A stretch of DNA of 64,000 nt from contig JACRBI010000038.1 in assembly GCA_016234495.1 (NCBI GenBank), positions 144,242 through 208,241 on the forward strand, read 5' to 3'. Position numbers and translations under genes: made by a program. The DNA comes from Chloroflexota bacterium (GTDB lineage Bacteria > Chloroflexota > Anaerolineae > Anaerolineales > Villigracilaceae). Shown here in pieces: positions 42,825 to 51,771 of this stretch. The notes under the pieces were generated by a model. The model was not told the origin of the DNA and searched no databases. It worked only from the letters and a program-made list of their open reading frames with translations. Positions within the stretch are counted from its first letter, which is position 1. Every line of letters begins with the position of its first letter.

Positions 42825-44156
42825 ATGACAAAGATCGAACTTACCCGTAACCCCTTCATAAAGAACGCGCTCAAAAGCCGTTACCCCCAACTGGCAGTTT
42901 TTATCGTGATGTTGGTTGGGTACATCTTTGCCATCCTTGCAGGACTCATCGGTACTCCAGTGGGGAGTCACAACTTTAGCATTGTCTTCGTCTGGATCGC
43001 ATGGTGGGCGATCCTCATCCTTGTCGCTGTCCCATTCTTTGGGCGCGGATGGTGTGCGGTCTGCCCAATCCCGCTTCCTGGTGAATGGCTACAGCGTGGC
43101 GCAGTATTAACTCCGCCAGAGAAAAGACCTAAGTGGCTGAACCTGCGCGTGCCAAAAATGTTTCGCAACATCTGGTTGCAGAATATTTCATTTCTTCTTC
43201 TTGCTCTCTTTAGCAGTGTCCTGCTTACCACTCCAAATATCACGGGTATTGTGCTTGCCGCCATGCTTTTCGCCGCAATTGGATTGAGCGCCATCTTCGA
43301 GCGACGCGCTTTCTGCCGCTATCTCTGTCCCGTAGGTGGCTTTATCGGTTTATATTCTCAAACGGCGCCGATTGAATTGCGAATCAAAGATAAACAAATA
43401 TGCGTAAGCTGTGAAGGCAAGCCTTGCTACAACGGTTCGCAAGCAGGTTACGGTTGTCCGTGGGATGTTTTCCCTGGCGGATTAACAAAGAACACCTATT
43501 GTGGTCTGTGCATGGAATGTATCCGCACCTGCCCTCACGATAATATTGCGGTCAATCTACGTCCCTTCTCTGCCGACCTTGCCAAACCATCTACAAGAAT
43601 GGATGAAGCCTTCAAAGCCTTCATCATGCTCGGTTCAGCCATGATTTATGCGGGTGTATTACTTGGTCCGTGGGGTGCATTCAAAGATGCGGCTTATAAC
43701 GTCGGCACGAGTGCTTGGTTTATTTATGCCGTTATTTTTCTTTCAATTATCTTCGTCATTCTCCCTGGATTTTTCACACTCGGAATTCTAAAAGCGAAGA
43801 GCGCTCTCCCACTGAAGCAACGATTTGCTTCTCTCGCAACCGCTCTCATTCCATTAGGCTTGATGTTTTGGGTGGCATTCAGTTTATCTTTTGTCCTGAC
43901 CAACGCATCTTACATTATCGCCGCACTTTCCGATCCGCTTGGTCTCGGCTGGAATTTGTTTGGCACAGCCAACGCCGTGTGGCAGCCCATGCTCTTCTCC
44001 ATTCTTGCGCCTGCTCAAACACTGGCATTGGTCGGTGGCTTGATCTGGTCCGCCCGCACGGCGCAGAAAGCCGCAAACGAAGTAAAAGTTTCATCCATCC
44101 CAGTGATTATTTATTCATTTATTGTCACATCCATCATGCTCTGGTTACTACTATGA
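42825..44156 (+). CDS. NapH/NosR-like membrane polyferredoxin, copy 2
   Basis: 443 residues, about six to eight helices. WCAVCPIPLPGEW and FCRYLCPVGGF are the membrane Cys motifs, and CVSCEGKPCYNG...CPWDVFP and CGLCMECIRTCPHDN give two 4Fe-4S clusters. Homologous to 22898. It lies between two CuA proteins, which suggests an electron-transfer chain from quinone or ferredoxin to extracytoplasmic copper. The track start is 14 codons too early; ATG at 42825 is used. Confidence 0.88.
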   Translation: MTKIELTRNPFIKNALKSRYPQLAVFIVMLVGYIFAILAGLIGTPVGSHNFSIVFVWIAWWAILILVAVPFFGRGWCAVCPIPLPGEWLQRGAVLTPPEKRPKWLNLRVPKMFRNIWLQNISFLLLALFSSVLLTTPNITGIVLAAMLFAAIGLSAIFERRAFCRYLCPVGGFIGLYSQTAPIELRIKDKQICVSCEGKPCYNGSQAGYGCPWDVFPGGLTKNTYCGLCMECIRTCPHDNIAVNLRPFSADLAKPSTRMDEAFKAFIMLGSAMIYAGVLLGPWGAFKDAAYNVGTSAWFIYAVIFLSIIFVILPGFFTLGILKAKSALPLKQRFASLATALIPLGLMFWVAFSLSFVLTNASYIIAALSDPLGLGWNLFGTANAVWQPMLFSILAPAQTLALVGGLIWSARTAQKAANEVKVSSIPVIIYSFIVTSIMLWLLL

Positions 44157-45130
44157 ATCGTTCCGAACTCCTCTCACGCATTTTTGTCATAACAGGAATC
44201 ATCCTCGCAATTGGAGCGCCATTGGTTTTTTGGACTCGCACGCCGCTCATCCACGCGCGCATGGCGGAGAATGGCGGTTGGAATCCAGATATTATTCAAG
44301 CAGAAGTTGGCAAGCCCCTCCAACTAAAGATTACTTCGGATGATGTTGTACATGGTTTCGCCGTGGGGCAGATGGACATGCAAAGTGTGGACATCCTCCC
44401 AGGGAAAGTCTCCGAAATCACTTTGAACTTCGATAAGCCTGGAATTTACACCTTCTTCTGCACGCGCTGGTGCGGACTCAATCACTGGCGGATGCGCGGC
44501 ACAATTGAAGTCAGCGGTTCATCTTCGGACCCTGAACCTGTTTCTGTTCCGTTGTATGTGACTCTCAACCTCGACATTGACGCTCCGCACGACGCGCCTG
44601 TTATTCCCAGTGGTCAGCCGTCTGCAATCAACGGACAGCAACTAGTAACCAATTTGCCAATTAACCAATCCACCGACTATTATCGCGCAAATTCACCCTA
44701 TCAAGTATTCGATGAACTGAGTAGCGCAGTTCTCACCGAATCAGAACGCTGGGATTTGGTTGCTTCCATCTGGAAATCCAACACGACACCTGAATCGCTC
44801 GCAAATGGACAACAACTCTATGCCCAAAACTGCGCGGCTTGTCATGGCGAGAATGGCGCGGGCGATGGAGTCTTTGCCGATGACCTCGCCGCATCGGGTG
44901 AAGCATCCATGCAGACCATGACTGGTGCAGAAAATATGATGATGCAATCCCCTGTTGATTTCACCAATCCGACGCGGATGCTGGGTGCAAGCCCAGCGCT
45001 ATTGCAGGGAAAAATCCTGCGCGGCGGCATGGGTACGGGTATGCCCATGTGGGGCTCAATCTTTACCGAAGAACAAATCTGGGATTTGATCGCATATCTA
45101 TATTCGTTCCAGTTTGAATATCAAAATTAA
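44153..45130 (+). CDS. CuA cupredoxin-cytochrome c fusion, membrane-anchored
   Basis: 325 residues: N-terminal helix, a CuA domain (VVHGFAVGQMD and CTRWCGLNHWRM, again Cys-x3-Cys-x3-His-x2-Met), a linker, and a cytochrome c domain with CAACHG and a C-terminal Met-rich GMGTGMPMWG axial-ligand segment. The layout matches caa3-type COX subunit II but without an oxidase partner in the window. The ATG overlaps the polyferredoxin stop (ATGA); the track start is far upstream in another gene. Confidence 0.92.
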   Translation: MNRSELLSRIFVITGIILAIGAPLVFWTRTPLIHARMAENGGWNPDIIQAEVGKPLQLKITSDDVVHGFAVGQMDMQSVDILPGKVSEITLNFDKPGIYTFFCTRWCGLNHWRMRGTIEVSGSSSDPEPVSVPLYVTLNLDIDAPHDAPVIPSGQPSAINGQQLVTNLPINQSTDYYRANSPYQVFDELSSAVLTESERWDLVASIWKSNTTPESLANGQQLYAQNCAACHGENGAGDGVFADDLAASGEASMQTMTGAENMMMQSPVDFTNPTRMLGASPALLQGKILRGGMGTGMPMWGSIFTEEQIWDLIAYLYSFQFEYQN

Positions 45131-45139
45131 GGAGACTCT

Positions 45140-45601
45140 ATGAGCAAAAAACATAAGAGACAAAAACAAAGGAGAAGTTTTCCCTGGTCGATTGTAGCGA
45201 TTGGCGGTGTCTTGCTACTCATCGCGGCTTTCTTCCTTGCCAATCGGGGCGGCGATGGCGGTGGTACTCCATCCATTACAGTCGATCAACAAAAGATTGA
45301 TTACGGCGATGTGAAATTTGGTGTCAATAAAACCTTTGCCATCAAAGTCACCAATACGGGTGACGGTACATTGCGCTTCAAAGAAGAGCCGTATATCGAA
45401 ATACTGGAGGGGTGCTGACCTCCTCAACTTACCATCGGTTCGATGGTACTCAAACCTGGCGAAAGCACGATCATTGAATCCAGTGTCTTCATGATGCACG
45501 AAGGCATGGATGGTCCGCATAATTTCGGGGTTCATCTCAAAACGAACGACCCTGCAAATCCTGATCTGATTGTGAATGTATTATCCAATTGGATCCCATA
45601 A
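45140..45601 (+). CDS. DUF1573-like membrane-anchored selenoprotein (in-frame UGA at 45416)
   Basis: 153 residues if the in-frame TGA at 45416-45418 is read as selenocysteine (residue 93). Upstream: membrane helix (residues 14-34) and an Ig-like domain; the TGA follows a Cys in EGC-TGA-PP, where related proteins have CCPP. The frame continues for 60 codons (QLTIGSMVLKPGEST, MMHEGMDGPHNF, SNWIP) to a TAA at 45601. A stem TACCATCG-GTT-CGATGGTA has its loop 20 bases after the TGA with G first in the loop, as expected of a bacterial SECIS. The track truncates it at 45418. Confidence 0.85.
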
Positions 45602-45621
45602 AATCTGGAGGTCTATATTCA

Positions 45622-46449
45622 ATGTTAGCAAGTTTTCTGTTATCACTACGCGAGGGATTGGAAGCCGCCCTCATCATCGGTATCGTGTTGGGCGTTCTGG
45701 TGAAGTTAAAACGTACCGACTTGAATGCTGTTGTCTGGCGCGGGGTAGGGCTGGCAGCCTTATTGAGTCTTCTCGCGGCTATCGCCCTTAACCTGCTTGG
45801 AATGGAATTCGAAGGCAAAGGCGAAGAAATTTTTGAAGGCATTGCCATGCTTCTTGCCGCAGGTGTCCTGACCTGGATGATCTTATGGATGCAAAATCAC
45901 GGAGGCACGCTTAAGAATGAAATTGAGGAGCAAACCAATCAGGCGACACTGGGGAAGGGACAAAAAGCCTTATTCGCGCTGGCATTTCTAGCTGTGTTCC
46001 GCGAAGGTATCGAGCTGGCGTTATTCCTGCTCGCCGCAAGGTTGACATCCAGTCCGTTGCAGACGATAACGGGCGCATTACTTGGGTTGATTAGCGCAGG
46101 AATTTTGGGATGGATATTGTTTACATCCACCATGAAACTCAGCCTGCGTAATTTCTTTGGCGCAACCAATATTCTGTTGGTTATTTTTGCGGCTGGGCTG
46201 GTTGGGTTGGGTGTTCACGAGTTTAATGAAGCAGGTGTAATCCCCTCAGTGATCGAGCATATTTGGGATGTCAATGGAGTTCTGAGTGACAAGAGCGAGA
46301 TGGGGTTAATTCTGAAAGCCCTCGTCGGGTATAACGGCAATCCTTCCCTGACGGAAGTGGGCGCTTACATTAGTTACCTGGCGGTTCTGATTGCCATCCT
46401 CCTAACCCAGAGAAGGAAACAAAGCCCTGTGAAAGTGACAACGAGATAA
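45622..46449 (+). CDS. FTR1-family iron permease, copy 2
   Basis: 275 residues, seven helices, with REGLEAALIIG at residue 9 and REGIELALFLL near 135. Homologous to 29727. The ATG at 45622 follows CTGGAGGTC. It closes the CuA/selenoprotein operon, so electron transfer and iron uptake may be coupled. A bidirectional terminator follows. Confidence 0.88.
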   Translation: MLASFLLSLREGLEAALIIGIVLGVLVKLKRTDLNAVVWRGVGLAALLSLLAAIALNLLGMEFEGKGEEIFEGIAMLLAAGVLTWMILWMQNHGGTLKNEIEEQTNQATLGKGQKALFALAFLAVFREGIELALFLLAARLTSSPLQTITGALLGLISAGILGWILFTSTMKLSLRNFFGATNILLVIFAAGLVGLGVHEFNEAGVIPSVIEHIWDVNGVLSDKSEMGLILKALVGYNGNPSLTEVGAYISYLAVLIAILLTQRRKQSPVKVTTR

Positions 46450-46451
46450 TC

Positions 46452-46482
46452 AAACGCCTTCGGAACTTTCCGAAGGCGTTTA
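46452..46482. terminator. bidirectional terminator between convergent operons
   Basis: AAACGCCTTCGGAA / TTCCGAAGGCGTTT, a near-perfect hairpin with T-runs suitable for both strands. Confidence 0.85.
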
Positions 46483-46485
46483 TCT

Positions 46486-48573
46486 TTATTTCTGCTTCAA
46501 CAATCTCGCCGAATTCCCCATGATGCCAATATCAGGCAGAGACTGCGCTGCGGCAGCGAGGACAGGTGGAAGGACGCCAATCGCTGCGAGGGATAATCCC
46601 ACAATGTTATAAACCGTGGTGAATGCCAGGTTCGCCTTAACGATCCGCATGGTGCGCTGGGCGATCTTCAATACATCTGGCACCAAATTCCAATCCTCGC
46701 GCATGAGGGCAATATGCGCGGCTTCAATGGCAACATCTGTGCCCGCCGCACCCATTGCGATACCGACATTTGCCTGGGCAAGCGCGGGCGCGTCATTCAC
46801 ACCATCGCCGATCATGACCACAACATGTCCCTTTGCTTGATATTCCTTGACCACATCGATCTTGTGTTCTGGAAGAAGGTTGGCGCGGTAGGAGACGCCC
46901 AGTTTTTCTGCGAGTGCGGATGCGGTTCTTTCATTATCTCCTGTGAGCAGTTCGATATGCCGAATACCCAGTGAACGCACCTCAGCAAGTGCGTTTGGCA
47001 CTTCGGAACGTAATGTGTCAGCCGCCGCAAACACGCCCACCAATTCCTGGTTCCTTTCCATAAACAAAAGAGTTTTACCCTGTGCTTCGAGCTCAGTGGC
47101 AACCGAAAGGGATGCGGCAGATGGGATCATGCGTCGATTACCCACTCTTATGATTTGAGCATTGATGGTTGCCTGCACACCATGCCCAGGGATGGCTTCA
47201 AATTTTTCAGGCTCAACCAGCGCGGAATTTTCCTCACGGGCAAGCACACGCACTGCTTCTGCCAGAGGATGTTCAGAGTAGCGTTCGGCAGAGGCGGCAA
47301 GACCAAGCAGATCTGCACGTGAAAGCCCATTCAATGAAACCACATCTGTCACCTGCGGTTGACCGAGGGTAAGCGTACCCGTCTTATCCACCAGTAAAAC
47401 ATCAGCACGAGCCAGAAGTTCAAGATACTTGCCGCCCTTAATGAGCAGTCCGCGTTTGGCGCTGGCACCGACCGAAGCAAGCATGGCAACGGGTGTTGCG
47501 AGCGCGAAGGAACAGGAACATGCGACCAGCAGGACAGCGGCGGTGGATAATGGATTGCGGGTGAATAGGAAGGTTAACCCTGCGATCACAGCTACCACGG
47601 GCAGATACCAGGCGCTGAATTTATCGGCAATTTGTTGGACGTCGGCACGATGCGCTTCCGCCTCCTCCACCATTTTGACCACACGCCCAAAGGTGCTATC
47701 TGTGCCAATTCTTTCAGTGCGGATTCGCAGACTGCCGAGTTTCGCGATGGTGGCGGCAAATACATGAGTTCCGTTTGCCGCTTCAATGGGCATGGATTCT
47801 CCTGTGATGGCAGATTGATCGATGGTTGCCTGTCCGCTGATGACTTCACCATCCACGGCGATCTTTTCGCCAGGACGCACGATGATAGTCTCACCAAGTT
47901 TCACTTCACTGACGGGGATTTCCAATTCTGCACCTTCGCGTTCCACGCGGGCGGTCTGTGGCGCAAGGGATGTCAATTCCTTTACGGCGCGGCGTGCGGA
48001 TTCGGTGGTGAAGTTCTCAACGTAGTCTCCAACTCGCATGAATACAACCACAAGCGCCGCCGTAACCCATTGACCCACCACCAGCGCGGCAATTACACCG
48101 ACGGTCATCAAGGTGTGAGAAATGATCTGCCGTTTCAGCGTGGCGCGGATAACGTTCGTAAAGACGGGGTAGCCGCCTGCGATGACGAACACGACACCAA
48201 GCGGGAAGGGGATCAGGTCATTGAGAAAATCGAACAAGCCCAAGCCTTCGCCAAAGATCACCACACTCAAAATGATGGCGAACACGCTGACCAGCAGGAT
48301 CGTCAATCGGCGGTTGAAATCGCCCATTGAAATAGGATCAGCTTTCGGGGAGTCGGAAGCGGGCACGTCATATCCCGCACCCTGAACAGCAGAGCGAATC
48401 GTGGGAATATCCACTTGGGCAGGGTCGAGTTTGACAACTGCCTTTTCTGTGCCCAGAAAAACATTCACGGATTGCACGCCGGGCAGTTTTTCGATGGCAT
48501 GTTGGACGTGCTGGGTGCATTCGGCGCAGTCCATGCCCGAGATGGGCACCTCTAAAGTTTGTAAGTTAGACAT
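46486..48573 (-). CDS. P1B-type metal ATPase with CSC in TM6
   Basis: 695 residues: HMA domain with GMDCAEC, eight helices, DKTGT, YSEHPLAEA, TGDN and [14 protein letters not shown]. The metal-selecting TM6 motif reads VACSCSFALATP where copper pumps have CPC, so Ser replaces Pro. The exported metal cannot be predicted from this change. Last gene of the arsR-lspA operon, 24 bases after the next ATPase. Confidence 0.92.
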   Translation of the reverse strand: MSNLQTLEVPISGMDCAECTQHVQHAIEKLPGVQSVNVFLGTEKAVVKLDPAQVDIPTIRSAVQGAGYDVPASDSPKADPISMGDFNRRLTILLVSVFAIILSVVIFGEGLGLFDFLNDLIPFPLGVVFVIAGGYPVFTNVIRATLKRQIISHTLMTVGVIAALVVGQWVTAALVVVFMRVGDYVENFTTESARRAVKELTSLAPQTARVEREGAELEIPVSEVKLGETIIVRPGEKIAVDGEVISGQATIDQSAITGESMPIEAANGTHVFAATIAKLGSLRIRTERIGTDSTFGRVVKMVEEAEAHRADVQQIADKFSAWYLPVVAVIAGLTFLFTRNPLSTAAVLLVACSCSFALATPVAMLASVGASAKRGLLIKGGKYLELLARADVLLVDKTGTLTLGQPQVTDVVSLNGLSRADLLGLAASAERYSEHPLAEAVRVLAREENSALVEPEKFEAIPGHGVQATINAQIIRVGNRRMIPSAASLSVATELEAQGKTLLFMERNQELVGVFAAADTLRSEVPNALAEVRSLGIRHIELLTGDNERTASALAEKLGVSYRANLLPEHKIDVVKEYQAKGHVVVMIGDGVNDAPALAQANVGIAMGAAGTDVAIEAAHIALMREDWNLVPDVLKIAQRTMRIVKANLAFTTVYNIVGLSLAAIGVLPPVLAAAAQSLPDIGIMGNSARLLKQK

Positions 48574-48597
48574 GTGAGTCCTCTGTTTTTGAAATTT

Positions 48598-50724
48598 TTA
48601 TGATTTTAGCATACGGAGACCACTGCCGATGACTACGAACTCGCTGATCTCGTGAGCCAGTACTGCAATAGGCAAGGTGAACCAACCGCCTACTGCACCG
48701 ATGACAAGCACACCGATCACTAGGGCCGAAAGGGCCAGGTTTTGATTGACGACGGACTGATTGCGCTTTGCCAGTTTGAGCGCGTATGCAAGTTTTTCCA
48801 AATCGTCTGCCATCAGCGCGACATCGGCGGTTTCCAAAGCCACGTCCGTTCCCGCCGCTCCCATCGCAACCCCTACGGTCGCTTCCGCCAGCGCAGGGGC
48901 ATCGTTGACTCCATCCCCAACCATCGCCACATGTCCATAGCGGGAGGTGAGTTCGCGCACTTTGACAGCCTTATCTTCCGGCTTTAAGTCAGCATACACT
49001 TCGTCGATCCCAAGTTCGCGGGCGATAGCCTGGGCGGTGCGCTCATTGTCACCGGTCAGCATGACCACTTTGTCGACTCCGGCAGCATGTATTGCATCAA
49101 TGGCTTTCTGAGCGTTGGGGCGGATGTTGTCGCGGATGGCAATCAATCCCCAGGGATCCTGTTCATCGCCCACGATAACGACGGTCTTGCCCTCGCTCTG
49201 CAGTTGGTTGATGTCCCCCCAAGAGTGCTCCAGCGAGACGCTCAGTTTCGAGTGGAATAAATCGGGGCTGCCAATATAAATGGTGCGTCCATCCAAACGA
49301 GCGGAAGCGCCAGCCCCTGTGAGAGAGTGGAAGTCTGCCAGCTCAACCGGTTGAACACCCTGCGCTTCTGCATATCGAACAATAGCTTGTGCCAGGGGAT
49401 GACCACTGCGCCGCTCAATGCCAGACGCCGCGGCTAATAACTCCTGCTTGGAATTTGTTAAGCGGTCCAGGTCCTGACGGAAGAGGATCACATCTGTCAC
49501 TTCCGGCTCGCCGCGTGTTAGGGTGCCAGTCTTATCCATCGCCACAACCTTCACTTTGGCGAGCTCTTCCACATACACTCCGCCTTTGATCAGCACACCA
49601 TTACGCGCACCAGTGCCAAGTGAAGCTACTAATGTGATTGGGATGGAAATAACCAGAGCGCATGGTGCGGCGGCGACGATGAAGACTGTCGCCCGGGTGA
49701 TCCACATCACCCAGCCCGCGCTGAAGAACAGAGGCGGCACAATGGCAATCAGAATGCCGATGAGCAAAACGATGGGACTGTAACGTTTGCCGAAGCGCTC
49801 GATGAAGCGCTGGCTCTTGCCTTTCTTTTCCTGTGCTTCCTCGACCATGTGGATGATGCGACTGATCGTATTATCGGCAAATGTTTTCGTTGCACGCACT
49901 TCAAGCGCGCCTTCACCATTGATACTCCCCGCGAACACCGCGTCACCAACTTGTTTTTCAACGGGGACACTTTCGCCCGTGACGGGTGCCTGATTGACGC
50001 TCGACGATCCGACCAAGACCGCGCCGTCGGTTGCCATCGATTGACCAGGCTTGACGATGAACACGTCACCGACTTCGAGTTCCTCAACCGGGATTTCACG
50101 CTCGATATTATCGCGCCGTACCAACGCCACTTTTGGCGCGAGGTTCATCAAGGCTTTGATCGCGGCGCGGGTTTTTTCCTCCGTATAACCCTCCGCGGCT
50201 TCGCTGATGGAATAAAGGAAGACCAGCATGGCTCCCTCCAACGGCTCACCCATCGCCGCGGCAACGACCGCGGCGATGGTCATCAGGAGTTCGATGCCAA
50301 TTTCACGCTCGAAGATCAATTCTTCAAGGGCTTCGCGTCCAAAGTAATATCCGCCAATCAGGATTGCGGCAACAAAAATCACGGTGGAAAAGATTGCCGG
50401 TGCGCCAGCCAGACCGATCAGCCAGCCGATCAGCAGCAATATGCCGGATGCCACTGAGGTCAGCACCTTGGGGTTTTGCCAAGGTTTGGGCTGTTCAGCC
50501 ATCTCCATACCTTTTTGTGGCGGAAAGCCGAGCGCTTCCAGTTTCTCTTTCAGCGTTTCAGGTTTGGTCGCGGCGGGGTCGTATGTGATTGCAACCTTGG
50601 CAGATTTAAAGTACACCTTCAAATTCACCAATCCATTAAATCCTTCCAAGCCACGCTCAATGGCATTGGCGTCATGTTCGCAATCCAGGTTGCCGACGCG
50701 CAGTTCGAGTTGTTTGGTATTCAT
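48598..50724 (-). CDS. P1B-type metal ATPase with APC in TM6
   Basis: 708 residues: an HMA-like domain in which the CxxC is replaced by GNLDCEHDA, eight helices, TM6 motif VAAAPCALVISIP, DKTGT, SGHPLAQA, TGDN and [14 protein letters not shown]. The final helix ends AHEISEFVVIGSGLRML. The non-copper TM6 motif suggests Zn, Cd, Pb, Co or Fe. Follows lspA by 49 bases. Confidence 0.92.
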   Translation of the reverse strand: MNTKQLELRVGNLDCEHDANAIERGLEGFNGLVNLKVYFKSAKVAITYDPAATKPETLKEKLEALGFPPQKGMEMAEQPKPWQNPKVLTSVASGILLLIGWLIGLAGAPAIFSTVIFVAAILIGGYYFGREALEELIFEREIGIELLMTIAAVVAAAMGEPLEGAMLVFLYSISEAAEGYTEEKTRAAIKALMNLAPKVALVRRDNIEREIPVEELEVGDVFIVKPGQSMATDGAVLVGSSSVNQAPVTGESVPVEKQVGDAVFAGSINGEGALEVRATKTFADNTISRIIHMVEEAQEKKGKSQRFIERFGKRYSPIVLLIGILIAIVPPLFFSAGWVMWITRATVFIVAAAPCALVISIPITLVASLGTGARNGVLIKGGVYVEELAKVKVVAMDKTGTLTRGEPEVTDVILFRQDLDRLTNSKQELLAAASGIERRSGHPLAQAIVRYAEAQGVQPVELADFHSLTGAGASARLDGRTIYIGSPDLFHSKLSVSLEHSWGDINQLQSEGKTVVIVGDEQDPWGLIAIRDNIRPNAQKAIDAIHAAGVDKVVMLTGDNERTAQAIARELGIDEVYADLKPEDKAVKVRELTSRYGHVAMVGDGVNDAPALAEATVGVAMGAAGTDVALETADVALMADDLEKLAYALKLAKRNQSVVNQNLALSALVIGVLVIGAVGGWFTLPIAVLAHEISEFVVIGSGLRMLKS

Positions 50725-50773
50725 AGTAATTTCTCCATAAGTAATTGAAAATGATATCCGAAACTAAGGACCT

Positions 50774-51259
50774 TCATCCGCCACTTCCCACAGGCCGTTT
50801 ATCCGTCAAGCTAAACAACAATAAGAGGGCAACGCCCAGCACGATGAACGTATCTGCCACGTTGAATGTCGGAAAACGAGTTGTACCGAAGCCAGCATCG
50901 AGGAAATCGGTAACGCGGCCATCCGGTAAGCGATCGGCAAAATTGGCAATTGCCCCGCCAAGGATCAGTCCGATGGGCGCGGCCGCTGTAGGCGGCAATT
51001 CGCCACTGCGAAGCGTACTTACCAGCCAGATCACCATGCCCACAATAATGATCCCGGTGAGAACCAGCGGTCCAACTCCGCCGTTGGCGAACAGCCCAAA
51101 TGCAACGCCTGTGTTATAGCCAAGTGTCAGGCGGAAGAATTGTCCGGCAAGCGGCATCGGCTGAAAGGGGATCAAAACTTGTTCAACCCATGTTTTGGTC
51201 ATCCAATCCAACGACAAGACAATCAGCAGGGAGACGAGCGCGCGATAAATCGGTTTCAT
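50774..51259 (-). CDS. lspA: lipoprotein signal peptidase (signal peptidase II)
   Basis: 161 residues, four helices. Catalytic aspartates are seen in GGAIANFADRLPDG and FNVADTFI; NTGVAFGLF is the usual third motif. It cleaves the signal peptide of diacylglyceryl prolipoproteins. LspA between an ArsR and two metal ATPases is a known theme in Pb/Cd operons (pbr-type). The many lipoproteins here give it substrates. Confidence 0.95.
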   Translation of the reverse strand: MKPIYRALVSLLIVLSLDWMTKTWVEQVLIPFQPMPLAGQFFRLTLGYNTGVAFGLFANGGVGPLVLTGIIIVGMVIWLVSTLRSGELPPTAAAPIGLILGGAIANFADRLPDGRVTDFLDAGFGTTRFPTFNVADTFIVLGVALLLLFSLTDKRPVGSGG

Positions 51260-51272
51260 TCAAAGCCTTCTT

Positions 51273-51620
51273 CTATTTCTCTGTGCGAGGGATGTTATAG
51301 CGCGTGCATTCATAGACGCCGAGCGCGACATCGGCGAGCAATGACTCGGTAAGAGCCAGCAGTTCACCCACCCGGTCGTCGCTCAAATGGTAGGTGACAT
51401 ACCGTCCTTGTTGTTCAGCCACCACCAAACCACAATCACGCAAACAACTTAAGTGATTTGAGACATTAGGTTGGGAAAGACTGGTAGCCTCGACGATTTC
51501 GCTTACGGTTAACGGTCCATTACGCAACGCATCAAGAATGCCCAAGCGCGAGGGATCGCCGAAGCCGCGAAAGAGTTTGGCTTGTAAGTTGGTTTTAGAA
51601 GGGGCAGAGACGGTAATCAT
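51273..51620 (-). CDS. CmtR-like ArsR-family metal sensor
   Basis: 115 residues, winged-helix ArsR repressor. LSCLRDCGLV places two Cys in the recognition helix and VYECTRY a third near the C-terminus, the arrangement of the Cd/Pb sensor CmtR of mycobacteria. It should repress the lspA-ATPase operon and release it on Cd or Pb. An inverted repeat at 51631-51653 beside the -10 is its probable operator. Confidence 0.9.
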   Translation of the reverse strand: MITVSAPSKTNLQAKLFRGFGDPSRLGILDALRNGPLTVSEIVEATSLSQPNVSNHLSCLRDCGLVVAEQQGRYVTYHLSDDRVGELLALTESLLADVALGVYECTRYNIPRTEK

Positions 51621-51630
51621 ACATTCCTCA

Positions 51631-51683
51631 TATCATCGTATCAGTATATGATAATATTTTACCCATTTAAGATGAATTGTCAA
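51631..51683 (-). promoter_or_regulatory. arsR-lspA-ATPase promoter with ArsR operator
   Basis: On the minus strand: -35 TTGACA (51683-51678), 16-base spacer, -10 TAAAAT (51661-51656), then the inverted repeat TATCAT-N11-ATGATA (51631-51653) over the start site. GAGGA precedes the ATG. Confidence 0.8.
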
Positions 51684-51771
51684 GGCATATATCGGACTTT
51701 TACTTTTTCTACACAACTTCTACATGTCTGGCAGGTATCCTGTGTGTAACTTCACAAACAGGAGATGGCTC

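Noticed and set aside
43715-45130. 471-aa version of the CuA-cytochrome protein
   Set aside because: The extra N-terminus is out-of-frame reading of the polyferredoxin gene; the ATG at 44153 with ATGA overlap is the real start.
41923-45130. Nitrous-oxide reductase locus
   Set aside because: CuA proteins and a NosR-like polyferredoxin are present, but no NosZ catalytic subunit or NosD/F/Y set was found in the window.
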